Of a DNA stretch of 62,793 nt, positions 52,973 to 62,793 are shown piece after piece. How positions within the stretch are numbered: the first letter of the stretch is position 1; each line of letters starts with the position of its first letter. Both the position numbers and the translations under genes were made by a program. The stretch comes from Anaerolineae bacterium. GTDB taxonomy: Bacteria > Chloroflexota > Anaerolineae > Aggregatilineales > Aggregatilineaceae. The notes under the pieces were generated by a model that was given only the letters and a program-made list of their open reading frames with translations, did not search any database and was not told the origin of the DNA. The stretch is from assembly GCA_016926875.1 (NCBI GenBank), contig JAFGNU010000081.1, forward strand, positions 1 to 62,793, given 5' to 3'.

Positions 52973-54096
52973 AACTGGCCCTGGTACACGACTGGCTAAA
53001 TCAAATCGGCGGCGCAGAAGACGTGCTCGAACACCTGACCCGCCTCTATCCCGGCGCGCCGGTGTATACCAGCATGTACGCGCCTGATCTTATGCCGGAT
53101 GCCTACCGCGCCTGGGACATCCGGCCCACGTGGATGGACCGCCTGCCCGGCATTCACCGCCACCACCAGCGTTACCTGCCATTTTACCCGCCTGCTTTTG
53201 GGCGGCTGGACCTATCCGCCTATGACGTGGTGCTCAGTAACAAAAGCGGCTTCTGTCACGGCGTGCGCACCGGCCCGGATACGACGCATATTTGCTACTG
53301 CCTGGCCCCGACGCGCTACATCTGGGGTTTAAAAAGCTACCTGGACCGCGAAAACTTTGGATTCGGCGTGCGCGCGGCGGCCTGGCTGGTTGCGCGGCTG
53401 TATCGCGGCTGGGACTACGCCGCTGCCCAACGCGTTGATCATTTCGTTGCCATCAGCACGGAGATTCAACAGCGCATCCGGCGCTACTACGGGCGCGAAT
53501 CGACTATCATTTACCCGCCGGTCGAAGCGGCGCGCTTTAGCCCATCCGGCACGGTCGAGGACTACTTCCTGGTTGTCTCGCGCCTGATCCCCTACAAACG
53601 GATTGATCTCGCCGTGCGCGCCTGCACACAGTTGGACCTGCCGCTGCTGGTCGCCGGGAAAGGACGCGACCGGGAGCGGCTCGAAGCGCTGGCCGGGCCG
53701 ACGGTGCAGTTCCTCGGATATGTGCCGGACGAGGATTTGCCGGACCTGTTCGCGCGCTGCCGGGCGTTCATTTTTCCGGGGTTGGAGGATTTTGGAATCG
53801 CCCCGGTGCAGGCGCAGGCAGCAGGCCGCCCGGTGATCGCGTTCAAGGGCGGCGGCGCGCTGGACACAGTGATCCCCGGCCAGACCGGCAGCTTCTTTGA
53901 GGAACCAACGGTTGACTCGCTTGTCCATGCGCTGCGGTTATTTGACGCAAGCGGCTATGACCCGGCAGCTATCCGCGCCCATGCCATGCAGTTCGATTCA
54001 TCCGTCTTCGAACAGCAGATCACAGCCGCCGTGCAGCAAGCGTGGGAAACAACCCAAACGGGGCAGCAGGGCAAGGACCGGCGCACCGTTCTGTAA
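52969..54096 (+). CDS. family 4 glycosyltransferase
   Basis: A 375-residue GT-B enzyme. The N-terminal half (VHDWLNQIGGAEDVLEHL) and the C-terminal half (VVSRLIPYKRIDLAV, FIFPGLEDFGIAPVQAQAAG with the E-x7-E type motif) are complete. It starts with a GTG that overlaps the rnhB stop. Donor and acceptor are unknown. It closes the surface-polysaccharide cluster. Confidence 0.9.
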   Translation: MKLALVHDWLNQIGGAEDVLEHLTRLYPGAPVYTSMYAPDLMPDAYRAWDIRPTWMDRLPGIHRHHQRYLPFYPPAFGRLDLSAYDVVLSNKSGFCHGVRTGPDTTHICYCLAPTRYIWGLKSYLDRENFGFGVRAAAWLVARLYRGWDYAAAQRVDHFVAISTEIQQRIRRYYGRESTIIYPPVEAARFSPSGTVEDYFLVVSRLIPYKRIDLAVRACTQLDLPLLVAGKGRDRERLEALAGPTVQFLGYVPDEDLPDLFARCRAFIFPGLEDFGIAPVQAQAAGRPVIAFKGGGALDTVIPGQTGSFFEEPTVDSLVHALRLFDASGYDPAAIRAHAMQFDSSVFEQQITAAVQQAWETTQTGQQGKDRRTVL

Positions 54097-54114
54097 GCGT
54101 AGGGTGGATGCGCT

Positions 54115-54143
54115 TTCCACTCGCTGCGTCACTGCGCTATAAT
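54115..54143 (+). promoter_or_regulatory. promoter of the MoxR operon
   Basis: TTCCAC (54115-54120), a 17-bp spacer and TATAAT (54138-54143), about 45 bp before the moxR start. The -35 is weak. Confidence 0.5.
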
Positions 54144-54189
54144 CTCCGCAGTTTAACCCCTTTGAAAGCAAACAAAGGCCACGTGATCT

Positions 54190-55146
<957 letters not shown>

Positions 55147-55171
55147 CCCCCGGCAGCCGTCCAGGCACACT

Positions 55172-56437
55172 ATGGCAAACCGGCGCAACACGTTTTACCT
55201 GCTGATACTCTTCTGCCTGCTGTTGGGATTCGTCAGCGGGCGAACCTTCTTTTTGCACCTCGCCTATACGCTGGGCGCTGTGCTGATCGGGGCCTTCATC
55301 TGGTCGTGGACCTCGGTTAACTGGCTGAACATCAACCGCCGCACGCACGCGCGCCGGGCGCAGGTCGGGCGTGCGCTGGACGAATTTTTCGCCGTACACA
55401 ACAACAGCCTGCTGCCCAAGCTCTGGCTGGAAGTCCGTGACCACTCGACTCTGCCCAATCACCAGGCCAGCCAGGTAGTGCCAACGCTGCTGCCCCGCCG
55501 CCGCTATCGCTGGGAGACACACACTACCTGCACCCGGCGTGGTGAATACACGCTTGGCCCGATGACGGTCGTCAGCGGCGACCCGTTCGGATTGTTCCAG
55601 TTCCCGCGCGAGATCGCCGCCACGTCGAGCATCATCGTCTACCCGCCAACGGTCCCGGTGCACCGTTTCGCAACACCGATTGGCACGCTGTCCGGCGGTG
55701 AGGCTGTGCGGCGGCGCGCGCACTTCATCACCACCAACGCGGCAGGCGTGCGCGACTACCAGCCCGGCGACAGTTTCAACCGCATCCACTGGCGCAGCAC
55801 CGCACGCAAAGATCGCTTGCTGGTCAAGGAATTTGAGCTTGACCCGCTGGCCGACGTGTGGCTGTTCCTGGACCTGTCGCGCAGTTCGCTGGTTGAGCAT
55901 CCTTACCTGAACGGCGATCTGGGGCAAATCTACGCGCCGCCCAACCTGCCGCCCTCCACCGAGGAATACGGTGTGACCATCGCCGCCTCGCTGACCCAGT
56001 ATTTTGTGCGCAAGGGCCGGGCGCTGGGTTTTGTGACCTACGCGCCTTACCGCGAGATCGTGCAGCCGGATCGCAGCACGCGCCAGTTAACCCGCATCCT
56101 GGAGATTCTCGCCGTAGCCCGCAGCGAAACCCACCTGACGCTGCAACAAATACTTGCCCTGGAAGCAAATCACCTGGCGCGCGATACGACCGCTGTTGTG
56201 ATCACGGCCTCGCAGGATGAAGGTTGGGCCGCAGAAGTGTACCGGCTGTCTCGGCGCGGCATCCGCGTGATCTGCATCCTGATCGATCCGTTCAGTTTTG
56301 GCGCGGCGCCGCACAACGCCACGCACCTGCACCAGATGATCGAATCGGCGGGCGCGCTGGTATATACCATCCGGCATGGCGATGACATCACGGCTGCGTT
56401 AAGCTATCGCACCGGCATAACTACCCGCACCCTGTAA
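55172..56437 (+). CDS. DUF58 domain membrane protein
   Basis: A 421-residue protein with two membrane helices at about 8-45, then a beta domain (RRGEYTLGPMTVVSGDPFGLF) and the DUF58 core (YQPGDSFNRIHWRSTARKD), which resembles a von Willebrand A fold (WLFLDLSRSS). It is the usual partner of MoxR. The start is the ATG at 55172; the frame open from 55025 overlaps moxR and is not used. Confidence 0.9.
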   Translation: MANRRNTFYLLILFCLLLGFVSGRTFFLHLAYTLGAVLIGAFIWSWTSVNWLNINRRTHARRAQVGRALDEFFAVHNNSLLPKLWLEVRDHSTLPNHQASQVVPTLLPRRRYRWETHTTCTRRGEYTLGPMTVVSGDPFGLFQFPREIAATSSIIVYPPTVPVHRFATPIGTLSGGEAVRRRAHFITTNAAGVRDYQPGDSFNRIHWRSTARKDRLLVKEFELDPLADVWLFLDLSRSSLVEHPYLNGDLGQIYAPPNLPPSTEEYGVTIAASLTQYFVRKGRALGFVTYAPYREIVQPDRSTRQLTRILEILAVARSETHLTLQQILALEANHLARDTTAVVITASQDEGWAAEVYRLSRRGIRVICILIDPFSFGAAPHNATHLHQMIESAGALVYTIRHGDDITAALSYRTGITTRTL

Positions 56438-56466
56438 CCCCACAAATCCGTTTGAGGTTAGGACTT

Positions 56467-58059
56467 GTGTCAAGCACCAGCACACCATCTCCCCGCCGCC
56501 AGCAGCGTTTTTTATACGTAGCTGTCTTCGCCGGGGGCATGACTACCCTGGCCGTTGAGTTCTCCGCTTCGCGCTTGCTGGGCAGCATCTTCGGCACCAG
56601 CAACGTCGTGTGGGCCAACATCATCGGCCTGATCATGGTCTACCTGACCGCCGGGTACTTCATCGGCGGGCGCTGGGCAGACCGGTCGCCCTACTACACC
56701 ACCTTTTACCGCATCATCGCCTGGGCGGCGTTTTTCAGCGGGCTGGCACCGCTGGTGGCGCATCCCATCTTGCAGGCCGCCGCCACAGCGGTCCAGGATT
56801 ACGATGCGGCGGTCACGGTTGGATCGTTCGCCAGCGTGTTGATCCTGTTCTCGGTTCCGGTGACGCTGCTGGGGTGCATCTCGCCGTTTTCGATCCGGCT
56901 CGCCATCTCGGACGTGGACACGGCAGGGGGAATCAGCGGGCGCATGTATGCCATCTCCACACTGGGCAGCATCATCGGGACGTTCGCGCCGGTGTTGCTG
57001 CTGATCCCACAAACCGGCACCACGCGCACGTTTTTGATCTTCTCCGGGGCGCTGCTGGCCGTCGGGTTGACCGGGCTGGCGCTTCAGGACCGGCGTGCAG
57101 CGCTCAAGCTGCTGTGGATGCCGGTCACGCTGCTGATCCTGGCGGTGCTGGCGCTGCGTGGACCACTTCGCCCGCCGCCATCTGGCATGACGCTGTTATA
57201 CGAGGACGAATCGGCCTACAACCTGGTGCAGGTGGTCGAGGACGAGAACGGCTACCGCTACCTGCTGCTCAACGAGGGCCAGGGCGTGCATTCGCAGTGG
57301 CACCCCACCGAAATCACTTATGGGCGCACCTGGAGCTTTTTCCTGGCCGGTCCCTATTTCAACGCGCCGCCCTACACGCCCGACCGGGTCAAACGCATCG
57401 CCATCATTGGGCTGGCCGCCGGGACCATCGCGCGCCAATACGAGGCCGTCTACCCTGGCCTGCCGATGGACGGCATCGAGATCGATCCGGGTATTGTCGA
57501 AGCCGGGCAGCGCTACATGGGCATGACCATGCCCAACTTGCACGTGATGGTCGAAGACGGGCGCTTTGGCCTGAACCGGCTGGACGGCGGATACACCATG
57601 ATCGGGATCGACGCCTACCGCGTGCCGTATGTGCCCTGGCACCTGACCACCGTCGAGTTTTTTGAGGAAGCGCGCGATCACCTGACCGCCGACGGCGTGC
57701 TGACAATCAACGTGGGGCGCACCAGCTCCGACCGCCGCCTGATCGAAGCCATGACGCGCACTCTGCTGGACGTGTTCCCCAGCGTGCACACATTGGACGT
57801 GCCGAACTCGTACAACACAATCCTGGTTGCCACGCGCCAACCAACTACGCCCGACAACCTGGGCGCAAACCTCAACACGCTGCCGCCGGATACCAGCCCG
57901 GTGCTGCAAGCCGCGCTGCAAACCGCCAGCGCAGCCATTCGCCCGACGGTGGCTTCGGATGTGCGCTTCACTGACGACCACGCGCCGGTTGAGGCGATTG
58001 TGGATGAGATGGTGATCGAATTCCTGCTGAGCGGGGGCATCGATGAACTCGCCAACTGA
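56467..58059 (+). CDS. membrane-fused spermidine synthase-like protein
   Basis: A 530-residue protein. About seven membrane helices (residues 15-230) carry the motifs LAVEFSASRLLGSIFG and NIIGLIMVYLTAGYFIGGRWAD of the fused MFS/spermidine synthase group. The C-terminal half is a Rossmann domain like an aminopropyltransferase (DGIEIDPGIVEAG, IGIDAYR). The GGGDG loop is replaced by GLAAGT, so polyamine synthesis is uncertain. I prefer the GTG at 56467, which has GAGG 8 bp upstream, over the TTG at 56452. Confidence 0.82.
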   Translation: MSSTSTPSPRRQQRFLYVAVFAGGMTTLAVEFSASRLLGSIFGTSNVVWANIIGLIMVYLTAGYFIGGRWADRSPYYTTFYRIIAWAAFFSGLAPLVAHPILQAAATAVQDYDAAVTVGSFASVLILFSVPVTLLGCISPFSIRLAISDVDTAGGISGRMYAISTLGSIIGTFAPVLLLIPQTGTTRTFLIFSGALLAVGLTGLALQDRRAALKLLWMPVTLLILAVLALRGPLRPPPSGMTLLYEDESAYNLVQVVEDENGYRYLLLNEGQGVHSQWHPTEITYGRTWSFFLAGPYFNAPPYTPDRVKRIAIIGLAAGTIARQYEAVYPGLPMDGIEIDPGIVEAGQRYMGMTMPNLHVMVEDGRFGLNRLDGGYTMIGIDAYRVPYVPWHLTTVEFFEEARDHLTADGVLTINVGRTSSDRRLIEAMTRTLLDVFPSVHTLDVPNSYNTILVATRQPTTPDNLGANLNTLPPDTSPVLQAALQTASAAIRPTVASDVRFTDDHAPVEAIVDEMVIEFLLSGGIDELAN

Positions 58060-58768
58060 ACAGCCGCGTGATCTGCCGAACTGGTTGATCACAATGCTGC
58101 GCGGTTTCCTGGTCCTGTCATTGCCTGCCTTCCTGGTGTTAACCAGCGTGCGGCTGGTCATGAGCGAGGTCTTTCTCCAGGTGGAATACCGCCGCCCCGG
58201 CTTCCCCGCCGACCGCTTCGGCTTCACCCAGGCCGACCGGCTGCGCTACGCGCCCTACGCCGTGCGCTACCTGCTGAACAGCGCCGACATCAGCTACCTG
58301 GGCGACCTGGAACTGGACGGCAAGCCGCTGTATACCCAGAAGGAACTCGATCACATGGCCGATGTCAAGGTCGTGACGCGGATCGCGTTCCGGGCACATG
58401 CGCTGCTGTGTATCGGGCTGGGGATCACGCTGATCGCGCTGGGCTGGCAGTCGGACGCGCGCCGCGCGCTGCGCCAGGGACTGTTTGAGGGCGGGGTGTT
58501 TTGCGCCTGCCTGATCGTCACGCTGGTTGTGTTGTTCCTTGCCAACTGGGATTTTTTCTTCACCGGCTTCCACCGCGTGTTTTTTGAAGGCGATTCATGG
58601 CGCTTCAGTTACAGCTCAACCCTGATCCGGCTGTTCCCCGAACAGTTCTGGTTTGATGCTGCGCTTACCATTGGCGCGCTGACGGTCGCCGGGACGCTGG
58701 CTGCCATCCTGGGCGCGCGCTGGTGGGAACGCCGGGCGCAGCGCACCAGTGAGGCTTCATCCCCATAA
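58043..58768 (+). CDS. DUF1461 (TIGR01906) integral membrane protein
   Basis: A 241-residue membrane protein with about four helices (19-42, 113-135, 148-172, 210-230). The outside loop FTQADRLRYAPYAVRYLLN and the motif FHRVFFEGDSWRFSYSS fit the DUF1461 family, of unknown function. It overlaps the previous gene by 17 bp, so the two are likely coexpressed. Confidence 0.85.
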   Translation: MNSPTEQPRDLPNWLITMLRGFLVLSLPAFLVLTSVRLVMSEVFLQVEYRRPGFPADRFGFTQADRLRYAPYAVRYLLNSADISYLGDLELDGKPLYTQKELDHMADVKVVTRIAFRAHALLCIGLGITLIALGWQSDARRALRQGLFEGGVFCACLIVTLVVLFLANWDFFFTGFHRVFFEGDSWRFSYSSTLIRLFPEQFWFDAALTIGALTVAGTLAAILGARWWERRAQRTSEASSP

Positions 58769-58792
58769 AAAACGGGGCCGTGTTGGCCCCGT
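58765..58792 (-). terminator. terminator after apgM
   Basis: ACGGGGCC/GGCCCCGT stem (58772-58779 with 58785-58792). On the minus strand it is followed by TTTTTT. It may also slow plus-strand transcription from the DUF1461 gene. Confidence 0.75.
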
Positions 58793-58819
58793 GCCTGTTG
58801 CTTTCGATAACCCGGCTGG

Positions 58820-60034
58820 CTACGCGCCGAACTTCTTCAAACGCTTGGCGTGCGCCAGCGCCAGCGGCATCAGGTCGGCGGCCATAAAATGACCCAGCGC
58901 GCCGGTCATGCACTCGCGCTCGCCGTATGCTTCGGCGCGGTCGGTCATGTGCGTTTCGGGCGCCCACAGCAGGGTCGGCACCGGGTGCCAGCTATGCGCC
59001 TTGTAGGTCGCGGGGGTCGAGTGATCACCGGTCACGATCATCACGTCCGGGTTCATATCGAGCAGAATCGGCAGCGCCTCGTCCACGCCTTCGATCACCT
59101 TGACCTTGGCGTCAAAATCGCCGTCCTCGCCCCGGCTGTCCGTGTACTTGATATGGCAGAATACAAAGTCGTATTTATCCCAAATCTTCGCTACGCGGTT
59201 AAATTCGTCCGCGGTGGTGTCATGGGCCGTGGTTTCGATAATATCCATGCCTACCAGCCCGCTGACGCCCTTGTACATCGGGTAGACTGCCACACACGCT
59301 GCCTTGAGCTTATACACGTCGGCGTACTTGGGCAGCGCCGGGTCTATCGCAAAACCGCGCAGTGTCGCCATATTGGCCGGTTCGTGGCCCTTCAGCCGTT
59401 TGGCTACTTCGGCCAAAAACTGGTTCGTCAGGTCCGCCGTTTTTTCCGCCGCCGGATCAAGCGCCCGCGCGGGGAACGGCTTCACCCCGGTTTGTTGCGG
59501 GTCGGTGTCGGCAATCGCGCTGTTCAATCCCTCGCCGCGCATCACGACGGCAAAGCGGTATTCTTTGGCGATCTGGACATCAAATTGAACGCCGGAGAGT
59601 GAAATGCCCTGGAGCAGTTCAACACGTTTGGCGCCTTCCTCGGTCGAGATACGGCCCGCGCGCCGGTCGGTGATGACGCCGTTTCCATCCACCGTGCAGA
59701 AGTTGCCCCGGATCGCCACGTCGCCCGGATTCACCGCCAGGCCAATGCCGGTTGCTTCCAGCACACCGCGCCCAATTTCGTACACAAGCGGGTCGTAACC
59801 AAACAACGCCAGGTGCGCTGGACCGCTGCCGGGCGCCACGCCGCGCGTTACAGGGATACTCAGGCCGCAGCTACCTTCGCGCGCCAACCGGTCGAGGTTG
59901 GGAGTATGGGCCGCTTCGAGTTCGGTCGGGCCGCCCTGCTCACGCGGCAGGCCGCCTACGCCATCCATCACCAGCAGCAGGATTTTGCCGCCCGTATCCA
60001 GCGTCAAACGCCGCATCAGATCAAAATTAGCCAT
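58820..60034 (-). CDS. apgM: 2,3-bisphosphoglycerate-independent phosphoglycerate mutase, archaeal type
   Basis: A 404-residue alkaline-phosphatase-fold enzyme that interconverts 3- and 2-phosphoglycerate. LLLVMDGVGG has the first metal Asp. HTPNLDRLAREGSCGL and APGSGPAHLALFGYDP (catalytic Ser region) match ApgM, and VTGDHSTPATYKAHSWHPVP has the late metal ligands. The ATG at 60034 is taken because the family starts there; the frame to 60157 is an extension. It is a glycolytic partner of gap nearby. Confidence 0.94.
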   Translation of the reverse strand: MANFDLMRRLTLDTGGKILLLVMDGVGGLPREQGGPTELEAAHTPNLDRLAREGSCGLSIPVTRGVAPGSGPAHLALFGYDPLVYEIGRGVLEATGIGLAVNPGDVAIRGNFCTVDGNGVITDRRAGRISTEEGAKRVELLQGISLSGVQFDVQIAKEYRFAVVMRGEGLNSAIADTDPQQTGVKPFPARALDPAAEKTADLTNQFLAEVAKRLKGHEPANMATLRGFAIDPALPKYADVYKLKAACVAVYPMYKGVSGLVGMDIIETTAHDTTADEFNRVAKIWDKYDFVFCHIKYTDSRGEDGDFDAKVKVIEGVDEALPILLDMNPDVMIVTGDHSTPATYKAHSWHPVPTLLWAPETHMTDRAEAYGERECMTGALGHFMAADLMPLALAHAKRLKKFGA

Positions 60035-60077
60035 CTTCTTTACATCCTCTCTTGTGAGACTTGTCAAGCCGACCATA

Positions 60078-60105
60078 GTTGTAACACACCGTTCACCAGC
60101 GTCAA
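60078..60105 (-). promoter_or_regulatory. promoter of apgM
   Basis: On the minus strand TTGACG (60100-60105), a 16-bp spacer and TACAAC (60078-60083). Confidence 0.45.
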
Positions 60106-60140
60106 GTGATCGTTGGCAGCAAATCGTAGGCGTAATGATA

Positions 60141-60169
60141 TTGTGGAATACCCGCAAAAGGGCTAAAAT
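60141..60169 (+). promoter_or_regulatory. promoter of yvcK
   Basis: TTGTGG (60141-60146), a 17-bp spacer and TAAAAT (60164-60169), divergent from the apgM promoter. Confidence 0.5.
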
Positions 60170-60273
60170 CCGGCGCCGGGTTAGGGACCATATCTACCCT
60201 TTTACTGATCGTGCACTCGGCCAAGCCGCCAGCCAAACAAAGCATCAATCTTCAGCTACATAGGAAGCCCTCG

Positions 60274-61602
60274 ATGCGGCATTCGCGACATGCCATCATC
60301 AAATGGCTAACGCCTGGACTGCGGATCAAGCGCTGGTTAGCTCTGCTCTTGTTTGGTATCACTGTGCTCGCCATCGGGTTCGCCCAGGTGATCGTTACAC
60401 TTTACCGCTCCGGTGATCTTCCTGATCTGTTGTACATTGTGCTGCTGCGCTTTTTGCCCGTCTGGGCGCGCGTAGTTGTGTCGGTCCTGTTTGGCCTCGG
60501 AGCAATCGTGGTAGCGCTCTACGAGCTTAACCAGTCTATCCTGGCACCTTTCGCCCTCCGGCGGCGCGAATCCCTGATCGACGCGGTCTACTCACACAGC
60601 CGCCGCCAGCGCGGGTTAAAGGTTGTTGCCATCGGGGGCGGAACCGGGCTGCCCAGCGTCCTGCGCGGCATGAAACAGGTCACCCGCAACATTACCGCCA
60701 TCGTCACGGTTGCCGACGACGGCGGCAGCTCCGGTAAGCTGCGCCGGGAGATGGGCGTTTTGCCGCCGGGCGATCTGCGCAACAACATCGCGGCGCTGGC
60801 GGACGACGAAGACCTGATCACCCAGTTGTTCCAGTACCGCTTTGCCAACGGTGGATTGGAAGGGCACAGCTTCGGCAACCTGTTTCTGACGGCGCTGGCA
60901 GCCATTACCGGCAGCATGGATCAGGCGCTCGTTGAAACCGGCCAGGTGTTGGCTATCGAAGGACGCGTCCTGCCCACCACCCTACAAGACAATGTGACGC
61001 TCATGGCAGAGGTGCGTGTGCCCGGTGAAACCGGTCTGCGGCGCATCAGTGGTGAATCGCAAATTCCCGAAGCAGGTGGTAAGATCGAGCGCGTTTTTCT
61101 GCACCCGGATCAGGTGCGTGCGTATCCCGAAGCGGTCAGGGCGATTCTAAGCGCCGATCTGATCGTCATTGGGCCGGGCAGCCTGTATACCAGCATCTTG
61201 CCAAACCTGCTGGTGGCAGGCATCACCGAGGCTATCCGCATCAGCAGCGCGTATACAGTGTATGTCTGCAATGTGGCGACACAGGATGGCGAGACAGGCG
61301 GGTTCACGATGGTTGATCATGTCACCGCGTTGGAAGCTCACATTGGGCAGGGCGTATTTGATGCCGTCCTGGCTAATAACAGCTATCCCAGCAAAAACGC
61401 CGGTGAAAGAACCCACTACGTCCTGCCTGGGCAGGAAAAGCACGCTATCTACCAACGCTACGCGGTGCAGTTTGCCGATCTCACCGATACAGATCGGCCC
61501 TGGCGCCACGATGCAGTCAAATTAGCTCAGGCTTTGCTCGCGCTGTATCACAGCACAACGCAAGCAGCGCATTCTGACATCGGCACGGCTGCAATCGGCT
61601 GA
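60274..61602 (+). CDS. YvcK/CofD-like protein with N-terminal membrane segment
   Basis: A 442-residue protein. Residues 17-95 hold two or three membrane helices, and the cytoplasmic YvcK domain follows (VVAIGGGTGLPSVLRGMK, TVADDGGSSGKLRRE, PPGDLRNNI, IGPGSLYTSILPNLLV). YvcK is needed for growth on gluconeogenic carbon and for cell shape in Bacillus, where it binds UDP-GlcNAc. There it is soluble and about 320 residues, so the membrane part is an addition. AGGAAG lies 6 bp before the ATG at 60274. It precedes gap. Confidence 0.9.
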   Translation: MRHSRHAIIKWLTPGLRIKRWLALLLFGITVLAIGFAQVIVTLYRSGDLPDLLYIVLLRFLPVWARVVVSVLFGLGAIVVALYELNQSILAPFALRRRESLIDAVYSHSRRQRGLKVVAIGGGTGLPSVLRGMKQVTRNITAIVTVADDGGSSGKLRREMGVLPPGDLRNNIAALADDEDLITQLFQYRFANGGLEGHSFGNLFLTALAAITGSMDQALVETGQVLAIEGRVLPTTLQDNVTLMAEVRVPGETGLRRISGESQIPEAGGKIERVFLHPDQVRAYPEAVRAILSADLIVIGPGSLYTSILPNLLVAGITEAIRISSAYTVYVCNVATQDGETGGFTMVDHVTALEAHIGQGVFDAVLANNSYPSKNAGERTHYVLPGQEKHAIYQRYAVQFADLTDTDRPWRHDAVKLAQALLALYHSTTQAAHSDIGTAAIG

Positions 61603-61614
61603 AAGCAGACGGAG

Positions 61615-61651
61615 TCCGAAACATTCGGATAGTCGCCAACGGGCGGCTATC
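61615..61651 (+). promoter_or_regulatory. tandem hairpins upstream of gap
   Basis: TCCGAA/TTCGGA (61615-61620 with 61624-61629) and a 10-bp stem (61628-61637 with 61642-61651, AACG loop, one G-T pair). There is no T run, so an mRNA-stability or processing element is more likely than a terminator. Confidence 0.45.
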
Positions 61652-61697
61652 GTGCGGTATTGTGATGTCCTAAGCAACACAGATAAGGAGAACAATA

Positions 61698-62711
61698 ATG
61701 GCAGTTCGCGTAGGTATCAACGGCTTTGGCCGTATTGGTCGTCAAGTATTCAAGGTCATACTGGAAAAGTACCCGAATGACCTGGAAGTTGTGGCCTTTA
61801 ACGATCTGGGTGACCTGCCCACTATGGCTCACCTGTTCAAGTACGACTCCAACTATGGCCGCTTTGAAGGCGATCTGGAAGTTGTCGAGGGCGGGCTGAA
61901 GGTCAACGGGCAGCTTGTTAAGGCCTTTGCAGAGCGCGATCCGGGCAAGCTCCCCTGGGCCGACCTGGGCGTAGACATCGTGGTTGAGAGCACAGGCATA
62001 TTCCGCAACAACGAAAAAGCCCAGCCGCATATTGATGCTGGCGCAAAAAAGGTTATCATCAGTGCCCCTGCGAAGGGCACTATCGACCTGACCATCGTAC
62101 TGGGCGTCAATGACGATATGTACGACCCGGCTAAGCACAACATTGTATCGAACGCGTCTTGCACTACCAACTGCCTCGCCCCGGCGGCCAAGGTGATCCA
62201 CGACGCGTTTACCATCAAGCGCGGCGTGATGACTACCATTCACTCCTATACCAACGACCAGAAAATTCTGGACCTGCCGCACTCGGACCTGCGACGCGCC
62301 CGCGCAGCCGCATTGAACATGATCCCGACTACAACCGGCGCTGCGAAAGCCGTTGCGCTCGTGATCCCGGACCTGAAGGGCAAGTTCGACGGTATCGCCG
62401 TGCGCGTCCCAACCCCGACCGGGTCGCTGGTTGACTGTGTATTGGAGATCGAAAAGGAAACCACCACCGAAGCGCTGCATGCCGAATTCAGGAAGGCCGC
62501 TGAAGGCAGCCTGAAGGGCATCCTGGGCTTGGCTGAGGAACCGCTGGTATCGATGGACTTCAAGGGCGATTCGCGCAGCAGCATTGTGGACGCGGAGTTT
62601 ACGTCCGTCTTCCAGGGCACAATGGTCAAGCTGATGGCCTGGTACGACAACGAGTGGGGATACTCGGTTCGCACCGCCGATCTGGCGAAGCTGATGGCCG
62701 ACAAGCTCTAA
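61698..62711 (+). CDS. gap: glyceraldehyde-3-phosphate dehydrogenase, type I
   Basis: A 337-residue glycolytic enzyme. The NAD loop is [13 protein letters not shown], and the active-site Cys is in [39 protein letters not shown] and WYDNEWGYS are typical. VVAFNDL has Asp at the position that favours NAD over NADP. AGGAGAAC precedes the ATG closely. About 80 bp of sequence after the stop holds nothing I recognise. Confidence 0.97.
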   Translation: MAVRVGINGFGRIGRQVFKVILEKYPNDLEVVAFNDLGDLPTMAHLFKYDSNYGRFEGDLEVVEGGLKVNGQLVKAFAERDPGKLPWADLGVDIVVESTGIFRNNEKAQPHIDAGAKKVIISAPAKGTIDLTIVLGVNDDMYDPAKHNIVSNASCTTNCLAPAAKVIHDAFTIKRGVMTTIHSYTNDQKILDLPHSDLRRARAAALNMIPTTTGAAKAVALVIPDLKGKFDGIAVRVPTPTGSLVDCVLEIEKETTTEALHAEFRKAAEGSLKGILGLAEEPLVSMDFKGDSRSSIVDAEFTSVFQGTMVKLMAWYDNEWGYSVRTADLAKLMADKL

Positions 62712-62793
62712 GCTATTGGCTGTTAGTTTTTAGCGATTAGCGCGTGTCGCTGGCAGGTTCTACCTGTTCAAACCGGGCTATGGCCCTAACTGC

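Noticed and set aside
56610..57665. 351-codon plus-strand frame overlapping the spermidine synthase-like gene
   Set aside because: It is rich in Arg, Gly, His and Pro like an out-of-frame translation and has no domain.

Overview
The window reads as a contiguous piece of a moderately GC-rich bacterial chromosome, most likely an Anaerolineae-like member of the Chloroflexota. The assignment is inferred from the gene set and not from a marker phylogeny: bacterial Elp3, a 7TM-HD phosphodiesterase followed by YbeY, an archaeal-type phosphoglycerate mutase, FakA with two DegV/FakB proteins, zinc-binding L28 and L32, DUF4230, DUF58/MoxR and frequent TTG/GTG starts. No insertion sequence, prophage, CRISPR array or rRNA was seen. 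One tRNA (elongator Met) and one likely structured non-coding RNA are present.

Layout. Positions 96-340 (minus) hold a putative small RNA between a consensus promoter and a terminator. A ten-gene minus-strand block follows (410-10870): response regulator, TPR protein, two related beta-sandwich proteins, MtaB, HIT, YqeY, PgpH-like HD hydrolase, YbeY and a TIM-barrel protein. Positions 11126-22727 (plus) carry ftsK, rpe, then Asp23, fakA, two degV genes, recG, coaD and a coiled-coil protein, with rpmB on the opposite strand. Positions 22733-26447 hold moaB, glnA, fabD, rpmF and tRNA-Met. Positions 26575-34052 hold adk, a degenerate protein kinase facing a degenerate GH13 protein, an LCP ligase, LipM and a DUF4230 protein. 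Positions 34161-37850 hold elp3, divergent from a Trm9-like methyltransferase that is coupled to mutY. Next come a molybdopterin oxidoreductase, a stress-protein/ion-transporter pair, proBA and a ferredoxin-NADP reductase.

Positions 44977-46583 look like a small inserted segment with AT-richer DNA: DUF4256, a membrane-anchored GIY-YIG-like gene and 358 bp of repeat-containing non-coding DNA. Then come an FHA protein and the yceD-rpoD operon (46584-49296, minus), a sugar-nucleotide/glycosyltransferase cluster with rnhB inside it (49701-54096), a MoxR/DUF58/spermidine-synthase-like/DUF1461 operon (54190-58768), and central carbon metabolism with apgM, yvcK and gap (58820-62711).

The most interesting lead is elp3 lying 43 bp from, and divergent to, a methyltransferase whose N-terminus resembles eukaryotic Trm9/ALKBH8. 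In eukaryotes these two activities act in sequence on tRNA wobble uridine. Other leads are the pseudokinase and pseudo-GH13 neighbours, the small RNA locus, the inserted island and several perfect palindromes sitting on strong promoters.
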